Assembly (NCBI RefSeq): GCF_009695905.1
Contig: NZ_VUNA01000002.1
Location: 1-64,000, forward strand
From: Mogibacterium kristiansenii
GTDB taxonomy: Bacteria > Bacillota > Clostridia > Peptostreptococcales > Anaerovoracaceae
DNA: 64,000 nt
Direction: 5' to 3'
Made by a program: the position numbers and the translations under genes
Notes under the pieces: model-generated
Seen by the model: only the letters and a program-made list of their open reading frames with translations
Databases searched by the model: none
Told to the model about the DNA's origin: nothing
Part shown: piece after piece, positions 25,328 through 34,536 of the stretch
Numbering within the stretch: position 1 is the stretch's first letter
How the letters are laid out: every line of letters begins with the position of its first letter

Positions 25328-28300
25328 ATGAGACTAGGAATTGATGTAGGTTCAACGACGGTAAAACTGTTGATTCTCGATGAGAACAACAAGATTATGT
25401 ATTCTCGATACGAACGGCACATGTCCAACGTGTTCGAGAAAGTGGGGGAATTGCTGCAGCAGCTTCTGGGTGAAAAGGGCGATATGGAAGTGGAGGCGGT
25501 GATTACCGGTTCCGGCGGATTCTCGCTGGCAAAGCTGTTCGGTATTCGCTTTGAACAGGAAGTAATCGCCTGCAGTGAAGCGGTGCAGACCCTGATTCCG
25601 GAGACGGATGTGGCCATCGAATTGGGCGGCGAAGATGCAAAGATTACATTCTACGGATCTACCGTAGAGCAGAGAATGAACGGAACCTGTGCCGGCGGCA
25701 CGGGTGCTTTTATTGACCAAATGGCGGTGCTTCTGAACACGGATGCATCGGGATTGAACGAGGCGGCGAAGGATTACAAAACCATCTATCCGATTGCTTC
25801 CCGCTGCGGTGTCTTCGCCAAGACGGACATTCAGCCGCTGATTAACGATGGCGCCAAAAACGCAGATATTGCGGCGTCCATCTTCCAGGCGGTGGTGAAT
25901 CAGATGATTAGCGGCTTGGCCTGCGGTCATCCGATTAAGGGCAACGTGGCGTTCTTGGGCGGCCCGCTGCAGTTCCTTTCGGAGCTGCGGAAGCGCTTCG
26001 TGGAAACACTGAATCTCACGGAAGACGAGGTGATTTTTCCGGAAAACGCCAATTACTTCGTGGCCATCGGCGCGGCCTTGCTGGCGAAGGAGAAGGATCG
26101 GGTCACCTTATCCGATTTGATTTACAAGATTGAGCATGCGGATGCCACGCAGATGGACGGAACAAAGCGACTGGAACCTCTTTTCCGGAATGAAGAGGAG
26201 TACCGGGAGTTTCAGGCACGCCATGCAAAAGCCAAGGTAAAAAGAGGTGATATTCAGGCGGCAGAGGGTCCGGTGTTCCTGGGTATCGATGCCGGTTCTA
26301 CAACTACCAAGGCGGCGGTCATCAATCGGGACAAGGAATTGATTTTCGAACACTACCAGAATAATGAGGGAGACCCGCTGGCAGTGGTTCGGAATATTTT
26401 GCTGGAAATGTACCGGGCGCTCCCGGAAAAAGCATATATCGGTCGGGCGGTAGTTACCGGATACGGAGAAGGCCTGATTCGGGCGGCATATAAAATTGAT
26501 GCCGGTGAAATCGAGACCATGGCGCACTACAAAGGAGCGGAACAGTTCCTGCCGGGCGTTACGTTTATTCTGGATATCGGCGGCCAGGACATGAAGTGCA
26601 TGAAAATCAAGGACGGGGCCATCAGCAATATCATGCTGAACGAAGCATGCTCCGCCGGCTGTGGCTCGTTTATCGAGACCTATGCCAAGTCCGTGGACCT
26701 TCAGGTACCGGAATTTGCCCACCGTGCACTAAAGGCGGAAAACCCGGTAGACCTGGGTACGCGCTGTACTGTTTTTATGAACTCCAAGGTAAAGCAGGCC
26801 CAGAAAGAGGGAGCCACCATTGCGGATATTTCCGCCGGCCTGTCCCTCTCCGTCATCAAAAACGCGCTGTACAAGGTTATTAAACTTCGGAACCCAAAGG
26901 AGACCGGCGACAAAGTGGTAGTGCAGGGCGGCACCTTTATGAATGAGGCGGTGCTTCGAAGCATTGAGCTGATTCTGGGAAAGAACGTGGTTCGGTCGGA
27001 TATCGCGGGACTGATGGGTGCCTTCGGTGCGGCAATCGTCGCGTGCGACAACTACACGGAGGGTGAACACTCCACGGTTCTGACGCCGGATCAAATCGAT
27101 TCTTTTGAGGTAAAAACAAGCAACGGCCGATGCGGGGGCTGTGGCAACAACTGCATTCTCACGATTTCTCGTTTTTCCGACGGCAGCCGATATATTACCG
27201 GTAACCGCTGTGAGCGGGGTGCGGGATTGGCGAGTGCCAAAAACGATATTCCGAACCTGTACAAGACGAAGCTGGAGTTGCTCTTCGACCGTCCGGCAGT
27301 GGAACCGGATCGGGCGCCAAAGGGCGTGATCGGAATTCCGCGTGTGCTGAACATGTATGAAGACTATCCGTTCTGGCATGCGTTCTTTACCGAGCTGGGA
27401 TTCCGGGTAATTCTGAGCCCGCCGAGCAACAAGGAAATGTACGAGAAGGGAATGGACACCATCTCCTCGGATACGGCGTGCTACCCGGCGAAGCTGGTGC
27501 ACGGACATATTAAATGGCTAGTAGAAAACGACATCAAACGGATTTTCTATCCGTGCATCAATTACGAGGTAAAAGAAGATTTCACTGCTCCGAACCATTA
27601 CAACTGCCCGATTGTGGCCACCTATCCGGAGGTTATCGACAAAAACATGGCAGAGTACTTCTGTGAAAACGGGGTGGAATTCTATCATCCGTTTGTTCCG
27701 TACGATAACGATCGGCGCTTCGTAACGGAGATGACCAAATTTTTCTCCGGGAAACGGGATATTGACCGGAAGGGCATGGAAAACGTGGCGAAGCACTATA
27801 AGCTGGATGACACCAGGATCTATAAGCTCTTTGCCATGAACTTCTCTAGAAGAGAGATTTCTCAGGCGATGCATGCCGGCCGGGAAGCATACCGGGAATT
27901 CAAGAAAAATGTTCAACTAGAAGGCCGAAAGGCATTGAAATATATGGAGGAGCACAAGCTCCACGGCATCGTACTGACAGGAAGACCGTATCATCTGGAT
28001 CCGGAGGTCAATCACGGAATCGATAATGTCATCAATCAGCAGGGTATGGTGGTGCTGACCGAGGATTCCGTCAGCGGCATGGCAGAATTTCCGAGACCGA
28101 TTCGGATACTGGACCAGTGGGTGTACCACTCCCGCCTGTACAAGGCGGCGGTCTTTGCCGGACAGCGAGACAATCTGGATGTGGTGCAGCTGAACTCTTT
28201 CGGATGCGGTCTGGATGCGGTAACCACCGATGAGGTGGATGAACTGCTGGGGCAGAACAACAAGCTGTACACGGTTTTGAAAATCGATGAAGGATCCAAC

Positions 28301-29650
28301 CTGGGTTCCGCGAAGATTCGAATCCGCTCTCTGAAAGCGGCGTTAGAAGAGAGAAAGAAAACCGGCGTACACACCCGTAAGGTGGCTTTGCCGTATCAGC
28401 GGAAACTCTTTACGAAAGAGATGAAGGATGAAGGGTATACGCTCTTGGTTCCGCAGATGTCGCCGATTCACTTCCAATACTTCGAGGCAATTCTGAAGCG
28501 GTCCGGATACAATGCGGTGCTCTTGCCGCGGGTTACCCAGAACGCGGAGGAAGAAGGACTTCGGTACATCAACAATGATGCGTGCTATCCGACCATCGTG
28601 ACATTGGGGCAGATTATTTCTGCGCTGAAATCCGGAGAGTACGATCTGGATAAGGTAGGCGTATTCATGTCCCAGACCGGAGGCGGATGCCGTGCCAGCA
28701 ACTACGTAGCACTCCTTCGGAAAGCTTTGAAGGATCTGGGAATGGAACAAGTTCCGGTCATTTCCTTTAATATGGTGGGACTGGAGAAGAATCCGGGATT
28801 CAAGATTACTCCAAAGATGGGCATCATGCTGGTATATGCCGTTTCTTACGGAGATTTGATGATGAAATGCCTGTACCGCACTCGCCCGTACGAAAAAGTG
28901 CCGGGAAGTGCGGAAGCGCTGATGGCATCCTGGTTCGATCGGATCATTGCAAACACGGAGAATATGAAACTGAGCGAATTCAAACGCAATATCGCACAGA
29001 TAGTAAAGGAATTCGATGAGCTGCCAATTCACGAAGATTTGAAAAAACCTCGGGTGGGCATCGTCGGAGAGATTCTGGTTAAATATCATCCGAATGCCAA
29101 CAACAACCTGGTGGATCTGATTGAATCCGAAGGCGGCGAAGCGGTTGTCCCGAGTTTTATCGATTTCTTCGAATACGGTTTCGTGAACAAGATGTTCAAT
29201 CACAAACATCTCTCCGGAAGCCGCAAGGAAATGATTGTGAATAAAATATTGCTGAAGGCCATTGAGTTCTATCGGGACAACGTTCGAAAGGCTTGCCGGA
29301 ACAGCAAGCGATTCAGAGCAGATGCCTACATAGAAGAAACGGCAAAGAACGCAGAAGAAATTCTGTCCGTGGGCAATCAGTGCGGTGAAGGATGGCTTCT
29401 CACCGGTGAAATGGTGGATTTGATCGACTCCGGGGTAAAGAACATCCTCTGCCTGCAGCCGTTTGCCTGCTTGCCGAACCACGTTGCGGGAAAGGGCATG
29501 ATTAAAGCACTTCGAAGCTACGATGAAAAGGCGAATATCGTGGCCATTGACTACGATCCGGGCGCCAGCAACGTGAACCAGTTGAATCGAATCAAGATGA
29601 TGATGGCGACGGCGTTCAAGAACATGGCGGAAGAGGAAGAAGACAATTAA
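25328..29650 (+). CDS. Fused 2-hydroxyacyl-CoA dehydratase activase (two activase domains plus dehydratase-like part)
   Basis: The 1440-residue protein begins with two BcrAD/BadFG ATPase domains of the ASKHA fold (GIDVGSTTVK at residue 4; GIDAGSTTTKAAV near 318), each with the cysteines that hold a bridging [4Fe-4S] cluster (NGTCAGGTG near 120, ACSAGCGSF near 440). A DUF2229 region (from about 662) and an HgdB-like dehydratase segment (from about 1040) follow. ATP-driven electron injection is the known job of such activases. No dehydratase A/B genes or CoA transferase are nearby, so the partner is unknown. No RBS lies just before this ATG; a strong one sits 36 bases upstream, serving a 15-codon frame (25297-25344) that overlaps the start. 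Confidence 0.9.
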   Translation: MRLGIDVGSTTVKLLILDENNKIMYSRYERHMSNVFEKVGELLQQLLGEKGDMEVEAVITGSGGFSLAKLFGIRFEQEVIACSEAVQTLIPETDVAIELGGEDAKITFYGSTVEQRMNGTCAGGTGAFIDQMAVLLNTDASGLNEAAKDYKTIYPIASRCGVFAKTDIQPLINDGAKNADIAASIFQAVVNQMISGLACGHPIKGNVAFLGGPLQFLSELRKRFVETLNLTEDEVIFPENANYFVAIGAALLAKEKDRVTLSDLIYKIEHADATQMDGTKRLEPLFRNEEEYREFQARHAKAKVKRGDIQAAEGPVFLGIDAGSTTTKAAVINRDKELIFEHYQNNEGDPLAVVRNILLEMYRALPEKAYIGRAVVTGYGEGLIRAAYKIDAGEIETMAHYKGAEQFLPGVTFILDIGGQDMKCMKIKDGAISNIMLNEACSAGCGSFIETYAKSVDLQVPEFAHRALKAENPVDLGTRCTVFMNSKVKQAQKEGATIADISAGLSLSVIKNALYKVIKLRNPKETGDKVVVQGGTFMNEAVLRSIELILGKNVVRSDIAGLMGAFGAAIVACDNYTEGEHSTVLTPDQIDSFEVKTSNGRCGGCGNNCILTISRFSDGSRYITGNRCERGAGLASAKNDIPNLYKTKLELLFDRPAVEPDRAPKGVIGIPRVLNMYEDYPFWHAFFTELGFRVILSPPSNKEMYEKGMDTISSDTACYPAKLVHGHIKWLVENDIKRIFYPCINYEVKEDFTAPNHYNCPIVATYPEVIDKNMAEYFCENGVEFYHPFVPYDNDRRFVTEMTKFFSGKRDIDRKGMENVAKHYKLDDTRIYKLFAMNFSRREISQAMHAGREAYREFKKNVQLEGRKALKYMEEHKLHGIVLTGRPYHLDPEVNHGIDNVINQQGMVVLTEDSVSGMAEFPRPIRILDQWVYHSRLYKAAVFAGQRDNLDVVQLNSFGCGLDAVTTDEVDELLGQNNKLYTVLKIDEGSNLGSAKIRIRSLKAALEERKKTGVHTRKVALPYQRKLFTKEMKDEGYTLLVPQMSPIHFQYFEAILKRSGYNAVLLPRVTQNAEEEGLRYINNDACYPTIVTLGQIISALKSGEYDLDKVGVFMSQTGGGCRASNYVALLRKALKDLGMEQVPVISFNMVGLEKNPGFKITPKMGIMLVYAVSYGDLMMKCLYRTRPYEKVPGSAEALMASWFDRIIANTENMKLSEFKRNIAQIVKEFDELPIHEDLKKPRVGIVGEILVKYHPNANNNLVDLIESEGGEAVVPSFIDFFEYGFVNKMFNHKHLSGSRKEMIVNKILLKAIEFYRDNVRKACRNSKRFRADAYIEETAKNAEEILSVGNQCGEGWLLTGEMVDLIDSGVKNILCLQPFACLPNHVAGKGMIKALRSYDEKANIVAIDYDPGASNVNQLNRIKMMMATAFKNMAEEEEDN

Positions 29651-29684
29651 TTTTGTTTTTATTCTGTCAGAGAAGTCTCTTGTG

Positions 29685-29713
29685 TTGTATTCGAAGCGAG
29701 AGTGGTGTATAAT
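29685..29713 (+). promoter_or_regulatory. yebC promoter
   Basis: TTGTAT (29685-29690) and TATAAT (29708-29713) are 17 bases apart, about 36 bases before the yebC start. Confidence 0.7.
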
Positions 29714-29748
29714 AGCAACTGAAATAAAGGAAGATAGGAGGTCCACCA

Positions 29749-30468
29749 TTGGGTAGACATGGTACAATCGCCGGCAGAAAGTCGGCACAGGACGCTCGCA
29801 GAGCGGCAATGTTCACAAAATATACTAGACAGATTATCGTAGCAGCGAAGGAAGGTGGAGATCCGGATTTTAACTCCTCTCTCCGAGTTGCGATTGATAA
29901 GGCAAAGGCAATTGGCATGCCGAATGATAATATCAACCGGGCCATTAAGAAGGGTACCGGCGAGCTGGAAGGGGAGTCCTATGAGGAACTGACTTTCGAA
30001 GGTTACGGTCCATCCGGTGTCGCAATTATCGTAGAGGCTCTGACCGATAACAAGAATCGTACCGCTGCATTTGTTCGTTCCGTATTCGATAAGAACGGCG
30101 GAAACCTGGGAACACCGGGTTGCGTATCTTATATGTTCGCACGGAAAGGCGTGATTTACATCGAGAAGCAGGATGGCATGGACGAAGATGCGGTAATGAT
30201 GGATGCTTTGGATGCCGGTGCGGAAGATATGATTGTGAATGAAGACAATTTTGAGATTCGTACCGAACCGACGGACTTCCACGCAGTTCTGGAAGGCATT
30301 CAGAAGGCAGGATACGAGGTTGCGGATTCCGACCTGGAATATATTCCGTCGATGGAAGCAACGGTAGACCCTTCGGTAATGAAGCCGCTGAACAAGCTGA
30401 TTAACTCTTTGGAGGACAATGACGACGTTCAGAAGGTTCACTATAACTGCGAATTAGACGAAGAGTAA
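29749..30468 (+). CDS. yebC: YebC/PmpR-family protein
   Basis: The 239-residue product matches YebC throughout: KSAQDARRAAMFTKYTRQI, GGDPDFNSSLRVAI, KAKAIGMPNDNINRAIKKG, EGYGPSGVAIIVEALTDN and the C-terminal domain. Members were described as DNA-binding regulators, and some YebC paralogues have more recently been linked to ribosomes at proline stretches; which applies here is not known. The start is a TTG at 29749 after AGGAGGTCCACCA. The N-terminus is GRHGTIAGRK instead of the more common AGHSKW form. Confidence 0.9.
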   Translation: MGRHGTIAGRKSAQDARRAAMFTKYTRQIIVAAKEGGDPDFNSSLRVAIDKAKAIGMPNDNINRAIKKGTGELEGESYEELTFEGYGPSGVAIIVEALTDNKNRTAAFVRSVFDKNGGNLGTPGCVSYMFARKGVIYIEKQDGMDEDAVMMDALDAGAEDMIVNEDNFEIRTEPTDFHAVLEGIQKAGYEVADSDLEYIPSMEATVDPSVMKPLNKLINSLEDNDDVQKVHYNCELDEE

Positions 30469-30478
30469 TCAATTACAA

Positions 30479-30655
30479 TCTCCTGGAGCATGCGTTGGTT
30501 CGTGTAAATTGAACCTACACTTCTCATTCGGGATTCCGGGTTCAGAAGCGGAGGACGAGCCTCGGTGGAGGATGTCTGAAGTCATGACAGGAAGTACCCA
30601 CCTTATCGTAAACGATAGGGCGTCAATTTCAGTGCTGACGGTGTGCTGGGAGACT
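30479..30655 (+). ncRNA. ssrS: Structured RNA, probable 6S RNA
   Basis: The region folds as one long rod. The ends close by TCTCC (30479-30483) with GGAGA (30649-30653), AGCA (30487-30490) with TGCT (30644-30647) and CGT with ACG. Inner helices are AAATTGA (30506-30512) with TCAATTT (30623-30629), ACTTC (30519-30523) with GAAGT (30591-30595) and TTCAGA (30541-30546) with TCTGAA (30575-30580). A small hairpin, TATCG-TAAA-CGATA, sits on the 3' side of the centre. Size (about 175 nt), open centre and 3' terminator fit 6S RNA, which binds sigma-A RNA polymerase. The call is structural, not from a recalled sequence. Confidence 0.6.
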
Positions 30656-30663
30656 TTGAAATT

Positions 30664-30696
30664 AAACCTATCTCCTTTTGCGAGATAGGTTTTTTT
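30664..30696 (+). terminator. Terminator after the 6S-like RNA
   Basis: ACCTATCTC (30666-30674) pairs with GAGATAGGT (30682-30690) around CTTTTGC and is followed by seven T residues. Confidence 0.88.
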
Positions 30697-30795
30697 ATAC
30701 GCGGAGAGAAATTTTTAGTTTTTTGTGGAGAGTGTTCTGTTTTTCCGATATAATAAAATAACTGGATGCTGTCGACAGAATTAAAGGAGCGATTT

Positions 30796-31890
30796 ATGTT
30801 TGGACGAGTAGACATAACCGACATCAAGGGGTTTAAACTGGGAAATGCGGAGAACACAGATGCGGCCACCGGCTGCACGGTGATTGTTGCGGAAAAAGGC
30901 GCGACTGCCGGAGTGGATGTGCGGGGCGGCGGACCGGCTACGCGGGAAACGGACTTGCTTCGCTCGGAGAATACAATTGATAAGATTCACGCTGTGGTAA
31001 TCAGCGGCGGCAGCGCATACGGATTGGAAGCGGGTTCCGGCGTCATGCGAGAACTGGAGAATATGAAAATCGGACATCGGGTCTGTAATTGCATTGTTCC
31101 GATCGTTTGCCAGGCATCACTTTTTGATTTGAATGTGGGACAGTCCGATGTTCGCCCGGATCGCACTATGGGCGTGAAGGCGGTGCACAACGCTTTCTGC
31201 GGCGGAGAGTTTCATCACGGAAATTACGGTGCCGGCACCGGTGCGTCCGTCGGTAAATTCTATGGCATGAATCGAGCAATGAAGACCGGCCTGGGAACGT
31301 TTGCTTGCTCCGACGGCGAGATTGAGGTGGGTGCCATTACGGCGGTCAATGCGTTTGCCGATGTATACGATGGAAGGAATCAAGTGATTGCCGGCCTGCT
31401 CAGTGCCGACGGAAAGCGCATTGACGGAACAATCCGTCCGCTGAAGAATTGCGTTGCGGCGGAATCCAGCTATAATATGAAGAGCAAGATGGAGCCTTTC
31501 TTCAATAAGCGCAGAGAAGAGGAAGAGTTAGAGGAACCGGAAACGACGGAAGAAACTCCGGCTGTAAACGAACAATCGAAAGACATGGGATATGATATTA
31601 CTTTTAATACCACAATTTCCTGCCTGGTTACAAATGCCAAGCTGACCAAGGCCCAGTGCAACAAGCTGGCATCTATTCTCCACGATGGGTATGCCCGGGC
31701 GATTAAGCCGGTGCACAGCATCATGGACGGAGATACGATTTTTGTGATGGCGACTGGAGAAAAGGACGTGAATTTCGATGCATTTGCAGCTTTGGCAACG
31801 GATATCGTTCAGTACAGCGTAATCGACGGAGCTATTTCTGCGGAGAGTGCGTACGGACTTCCGGCGGCGCGGGAATTTCTCCGGAAATAA
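30796..31890 (+). CDS. P1-family (DmpA/NylC-like) self-processing peptidase
   Basis: The 364-residue protein belongs to peptidase family P1/S58: LRSENTIDKIHAVVISGGSAYGLEA and GVKAVHNAF, GNYGAGTGASVGK and GAITAVNAFADV are characteristic. In NylC-type members the chain cuts itself before a Thr that becomes the N-terminal nucleophile; the matching bond here is Asn271-Thr272 in FNTTISCLVTNA. An acidic Glu-rich linker (about 235-262) lies just before it. Substrate unknown; relatives act on small amino-acid amides or oligomers. ATG at 30796 chosen for AAAGGAG upstream; a TATAAT at 30749-30754 is a likely -10. Confidence 0.88.
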   Translation: MFGRVDITDIKGFKLGNAENTDAATGCTVIVAEKGATAGVDVRGGGPATRETDLLRSENTIDKIHAVVISGGSAYGLEAGSGVMRELENMKIGHRVCNCIVPIVCQASLFDLNVGQSDVRPDRTMGVKAVHNAFCGGEFHHGNYGAGTGASVGKFYGMNRAMKTGLGTFACSDGEIEVGAITAVNAFADVYDGRNQVIAGLLSADGKRIDGTIRPLKNCVAAESSYNMKSKMEPFFNKRREEEELEEPETTEETPAVNEQSKDMGYDITFNTTISCLVTNAKLTKAQCNKLASILHDGYARAIKPVHSIMDGDTIFVMATGEKDVNFDAFAALATDIVQYSVIDGAISAESAYGLPAAREFLRK

Positions 31891-31916
31891 CTGAGATTCA
31901 AGAGGAGACATTTTTC

Positions 31917-34508
31917 ATGAAACGATTTGTCATAATTGACGGAAACAGCCTGCTTTTCCGTGCTTTTTTCGCCATGCGGGAAATGGTGACGCGGGACGGA
32001 ATCTACACGCAGGGTGTTTTTGCTTTTATCAATATGCTGAATAAAATCCTGGAGGACTACCATCCGGATTACATTGCGGTGGCTTTTGATATGAAGGCGC
32101 CGACGTTCCGGCATACGGCGTATCCGGAATACAAGGCGGGCCGGCTGAAGACGCCGATGGAACTTTTGTCCCAGATTCCGCTGATGCAGGAAGTTCTTCA
32201 AGCGATGAACATTACGGTTCTGGAAAAAGAAGGCTTTGAGGCAGATGATTTGATCGGCACCATGACCGCAAAGGCGGCGGATGCAGGTCTGGAATCCCTG
32301 ATTATCACCGGCGATAAGGATGCGCTCCAGCTGGTGGGCGAGAACACCTACGTCGTTCTGAATCGAAAGGGGATGACGGATTTTGACCTGTACGATCTCG
32401 AAAAAATGCAGGAACGGTACGGACTGACCCCACAGGAGTTTATTGATTTAAAGGGCCTGATGGGGGATAAATCCGATAATATCCCGGGGATTCCCGGCGT
32501 GGGAGAAAAGAAGGGAATCACCTTGCTGAAGGAGTACGGCTCCGTGGAAGGCGTGGTGGCGCATGCGGATGAAATCAAGGGAAAGCTGGGCGAAAACGTT
32601 CGGGCGAACTTGGAGGAAGCCGAACTTTCCAAATGGCTGGCGACCATCAAGCGGGATGTGGAGCTTCCGGTTTCTTGGCCGGAGCTGGCGTACGGAGAAC
32701 CGGATTACGATCGGCTGATTGCGCTGTACAAGAAATTGGAGTTCAAAAAATTCCTTCAGAATCTGGAAAGACAAACGCCGGATGAGGTTACGGTCGAACC
32801 GGAGAAAGACCTTCTGGAAGGTGTGAAGGAAGTTTCCTATGAGGATTTGTTGGATTCTTTGAAGAATAACCGGACGCTGATTATCGAGATGGATACGGAC
32901 GATAATCATAAACAGCTTCCGGAGGTGAAAGGTGTTCGCCTGTACAATCCGGAGCAGATGCACTATGCGGAATGTACAGTGACGCCTCTGGATTTTGAAA
33001 TCCGCATGGGCAGCCTTTTGGACAAGGAACCGGAACTGGTGGGGCTTGGTTTGAAACCGATGGCCTATACCTTGCTTCAGTACGGAATGGACCGTTTTAC
33101 GCTGCATCATGATGTGGAAGTGGCCGAGTACCTTTTGGATCCGAATCGGAGCAAGTATAACCTCACCAATATGTTTTTACACTATGCGAACGAGACGCTG
33201 GACGGGGAGGATGCCCAGAAGCGGCTGATGGCTTTAGATTGCATTTATCGGAAGCAGCTTCCGGCACTGGAAGAGAAGGGGATGCTGTCCCTGTTCCGAG
33301 ATTGTGAAATGCCGCTGATCCGCACCATTGCAGGCATGGAGTCTCAGGGAATGAAAATCAATCCGGAGATGCTGAAGTCTGCCGGGGAGGAGCTGGACAC
33401 CCAGATTGCAAAGCTGGAAGCGGAAGTGTTCGAAGAGGCGGGAACCACTTTCAATATCAATTCGCCAAAGCAGTTGGGTGAGGTTCTGTTCGAGACGATG
33501 GGTATTCCGTATCCGAAGAAAACCAAGGGAAAGAACAAGTATTCCACGGCGGCGGATGTGCTGGAGAAGTTGGAGGAAGATTATCCGGTGGTGTCCAAGG
33601 TGCTGATGTTCCGAAAAGCATCGAAGCTGAAGAGTACCTATGTGGACGGGCTGCTGGGCTTAATCGGAAGCGATGGACGGATTCATCCTCATTTTAATCA
33701 GACGGTGGCGGCCACCGGAAGGCTCAGCTGCACGGAACCGAACCTTCAAAATATTCCGATTCGCGATGAGAACGGACGAAATATCCGAAAGGCCTTTATG
33801 GTGTCGGAACCGGAGAACGTGTTCGTGGGTTCGGATTATTCCCAGATTGAACTTCGCCTGATGGCGGCGCTTTCCGGGGATCCGGTGTTGCTGGAGGCGT
33901 TCCGTACCGGAGAGGATATTCACCGGCTTACCGCATCCCGGGTATTCGATATCCCGATGGAGGACGTGACCCCGCTGGATCGTTCCAGGGCAAAAGCGGT
34001 GAACTTCGGCGTCATCTACGGCATGAGCGGATTCGGGCTGAGCGAGAATCTGGGAATTACCCGGAAGGATGCCCAGCGCTACATCGATGACTATTTCGAA
34101 AAGCATCAGGCGGTAAAGGACTATCTGGACCGTCAGGTGGAAATCGGAAAGGAAAACTTCGAGGTAAAAACGATTATGGGCAGAATCCGTCAGATCCCGG
34201 AATTCAAGTCTCGCCGGTACATGGATCAGCAGCTGGCGGCGCGGCTGGCGATGAACAGTCCGATTCAGGGAAGTGCAGCGGATATCATCAAGGTGGCCAT
34301 GAACAAGGTGGATGCCGAGCTGAGAGAGCGGGAGATGAAATCCAAGCTGGTCCTGCAGATTCACGATGAACTGATTGTGGAAGCGGTGCCGGAGGAGTTG
34401 GAGCAGGTGGAAGAACTCCTTCGGAGAAATATGGAAAATGCGGTGGAACTGTCCGTTCCGCTGGACTGCGACATGCATTCCGGGAAGACCTGGTTTGATT
34501 TGAAATAA
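31917..34508 (+). CDS. polA: DNA polymerase I
   Basis: Gap-filling polymerase for repair and Okazaki maturation. The 863-residue product has the 5' nuclease domain (residues 1 to about 290: IDGNSLLFRAFFAM, DKDALQLV, GDKSDNIPGIPGVGEK), a reduced 3'-5' exonuclease-like domain and the polymerase domain (motif A SDYSQIELRLMAALSG near 640, RAKAVNFGVIYGMSGFG, motif C QIHDELIVEA near 815). The exonuclease motifs are degraded (EMDTDD in place of the D-x-E motif, and no clear Exo II or III), so proofreading is probably lost, as in Bacillus and Thermus enzymes. RBS AGAGGAGA. Confidence 0.96.
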   Translation: MKRFVIIDGNSLLFRAFFAMREMVTRDGIYTQGVFAFINMLNKILEDYHPDYIAVAFDMKAPTFRHTAYPEYKAGRLKTPMELLSQIPLMQEVLQAMNITVLEKEGFEADDLIGTMTAKAADAGLESLIITGDKDALQLVGENTYVVLNRKGMTDFDLYDLEKMQERYGLTPQEFIDLKGLMGDKSDNIPGIPGVGEKKGITLLKEYGSVEGVVAHADEIKGKLGENVRANLEEAELSKWLATIKRDVELPVSWPELAYGEPDYDRLIALYKKLEFKKFLQNLERQTPDEVTVEPEKDLLEGVKEVSYEDLLDSLKNNRTLIIEMDTDDNHKQLPEVKGVRLYNPEQMHYAECTVTPLDFEIRMGSLLDKEPELVGLGLKPMAYTLLQYGMDRFTLHHDVEVAEYLLDPNRSKYNLTNMFLHYANETLDGEDAQKRLMALDCIYRKQLPALEEKGMLSLFRDCEMPLIRTIAGMESQGMKINPEMLKSAGEELDTQIAKLEAEVFEEAGTTFNINSPKQLGEVLFETMGIPYPKKTKGKNKYSTAADVLEKLEEDYPVVSKVLMFRKASKLKSTYVDGLLGLIGSDGRIHPHFNQTVAATGRLSCTEPNLQNIPIRDENGRNIRKAFMVSEPENVFVGSDYSQIELRLMAALSGDPVLLEAFRTGEDIHRLTASRVFDIPMEDVTPLDRSRAKAVNFGVIYGMSGFGLSENLGITRKDAQRYIDDYFEKHQAVKDYLDRQVEIGKENFEVKTIMGRIRQIPEFKSRRYMDQQLAARLAMNSPIQGSAADIIKVAMNKVDAELREREMKSKLVLQIHDELIVEAVPEELEQVEELLRRNMENAVELSVPLDCDMHSGKTWFDLK

Positions 34509-34536
34509 GGACTTTTATATCGAAATGAGGCGAGCC

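Noticed and set aside
24847-25617. Minus-strand open frame across rnpB
   Set aside because: It lies over the RNase P RNA and the start of the activase; the product is unlike any protein I know.
28343-29809. Minus-strand open frames opposite the activase and yebC
   Set aside because: They overlap well-supported genes and have no recognisable features.
30479-30655. SRP RNA or a T-box leader as an alternative for the structured RNA
   Set aside because: The SRP domain IV signature (GGAA tetraloop with its flanking conserved bases) and the T-box motif are absent.
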